Source: Paenibacillus sp. OK003
Lineage (GTDB): Bacteria > Bacillota > Bacilli > Paenibacillales > Paenibacillaceae
NCBI RefSeq assembly: GCF_900109515.1
Contig: NZ_FOBD01000001.1
Coordinates: 124,001-188,000, forward strand
Length of the DNA: 64,000 nt
Direction of reading: 5' to 3'
In this document: positions 63,322 to 64,000 of the stretch, one piece after another
Numbering within the stretch: the first letter of the stretch is position 1
How the letters are laid out: every line of letters starts with the position of its first letter
The notes under the pieces: model-generated
Told to the model about the DNA's origin: nothing
Seen by the model: the letters and a program-made list of their open reading frames with translations, nothing else
Database searches by the model: none
Program-made: the position numbers and the translations under genes

Positions 63322-64000
63322 ATGGATCACCATGAAGATGATTTATATGAAGAAGCCGAGCTGGAGGGAATCTCCCAATTCCCGGATAACGAAGAACTTA
63401 CCATTACACGAGTAGAACGAACGAAGAGCAGGGAAGCTCGTTACCGAATTACCTTTGGTTTGTATTCAATTACGGTGCTTGAAGATGTAATGATTAAATA
63501 TCGGATGACCCGGGGAAATACGTTTCTGAAAAAGGACTTGGAAGACATCATAGTAGCTGACGAACGACAGCGGACGTATGTGCAGTCTTTGCGATATCTG
63601 GAGCATAAACCCCGCACACGCCATGAATTAAGTCAGAAGCTTCGGCAAAAAGAGTTTGCTGCATCGTTGATTGAAGAGGCCCTGGATCGGCTTGAACGAG
63701 AGAATTTGGTCGATGACGAACTGTTTGCGAAGGAATGGACTCGTCAGCGTATGGAGGGCCAGCGGAAGGGAAAACTGTGGATAAGGCAAGAGCTGCGTCA
63801 GAAGGGCATTGCCAATGAGCTGATTGCTGAAGCACTTGAAGGTGTAAGTACAGATGCGGAATTTGAGGCGGCTCTAACCGCCGGACGCAAAAAATGGAAT
63901 CAGGTCAAAGGAGACATCCAGGAGAAGAAACGTAAAACGCTTCCCTTCTTGATGCGACGAGGTTTTTCCATGGATATGGTGCGTCGGGTCGTGAATTGTT
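63322..64000 (+). CDS. recX: Regulatory protein RecX (3' end outside window)
   Basis: RecX modulates RecA filament stability. The visible 226 codons start MDHHEDDLYEEAELEG; the tandem three-helix repeats are evident (RQRTYVQSLRYLEHKPRTRHE with LSQKLRQKEF; DDELFAKEWTRQRMEGQRKG; LPFLMRRGFSMDMVRRV). The gene runs off the end of the window without a stop, so the C-terminus is unseen. The ATG follows AAGGGGAG by 7 bases. It lies behind the recA terminators, so it is probably expressed from a separate or read-through transcript. Confidence 0.93.
   Translation, partial: MDHHEDDLYEEAELEGISQFPDNEELTITRVERTKSREARYRITFGLYSITVLEDVMIKYRMTRGNTFLKKDLEDIIVADERQRTYVQSLRYLEHKPRTRHELSQKLRQKEFAASLIEEALDRLERENLVDDELFAKEWTRQRMEGQRKGKLWIRQELRQKGIANELIAEALEGVSTDAEFEAALTAGRKKWNQVKGDIQEKKRKTLPFLMRRGFSMDMVRRVVNC

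Overview
The window looks like a chromosomal segment of a motile, endospore-forming member of the Bacilli, most likely Paenibacillus or a close relative. This is inferred from gene order and protein similarity recognised by eye; no database was searched. Every gene I accept lies on the + strand, in nearly the order of the Bacillus subtilis flhA-to-recA region. I see no insertion sequence, prophage, CRISPR array, rRNA or tRNA.

Layout. (1) 1-13433 is the distal part of a fla/che operon: flhA (5' end outside the window), flhF, flhG, cheB, cheA, cheW, cheC, cheD, a small membrane protein, sigD, a FapA/DUF342-like protein and three poorly known proteins, one SwrB-like and one YceG-like, closed by a terminator. 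(2) 13494-26873 holds core genes: rpsB, tsf, pyrH, frr, uppS, cdsA, dxr, rseP, proS (the archaeal/eukaryotic-like type) and polC. (3) 26964-38131 is the rimP-nusA-rnpM-ylxQ-infB-rbfA-nrnA-truB-ribF translation and RNA operon, then rpsO with its own structured leader, and pnp. (4) 38300-45522 has ylxY, mlpA, dut and the dipicolinate/diaminopimelate cluster dpaA-dpaB-[asd remnant]-dapG-dapA. (5) 45587-58901 has rnjB, tepA, ylzJ, spoIIIE, sleB, the ymfF-ymfH-ymfI set, ymfJ, ymfK, rodZ and a small membrane protein. (6) 58923-64000 has yajQ, pgsA, cinA, recA with a LexA box, and the start of recX.

How the genes work together. The first block assembles flagella, sets their number and site, and runs B. 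subtilis-type chemotaxis (CheC/CheD adaptation). The middle blocks make ribosomes, membrane precursors and RNA decay enzymes. The fourth and fifth blocks carry a sporulation layer: sequences resembling sigma-E (ylxY), sigma-K (dpaA) and sigma-G (tepA, sleB, ymfJ) promoters precede the genes expected to need them.

Most notable finding: between dpaB and dapG, where asd (aspartate-semialdehyde dehydrogenase) normally sits, the DNA is not empty. It holds a decayed asd whose C-terminal third can still be read as colinear pieces broken by frameshifts, a deletion and stops one substitution from the expected codon. DapA, encoded in the same cluster, needs the product of Asd, so a working asd is predicted elsewhere in the genome. 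Other points of interest are an ACT plus P-loop protein of unknown role (ymfK), an IF2 with a long Asn/Gly/Arg-rich disordered arm, a YlxY lacking the usual catalytic residues, and structured leaders before rimP, nusA, rpsO and pgsA.
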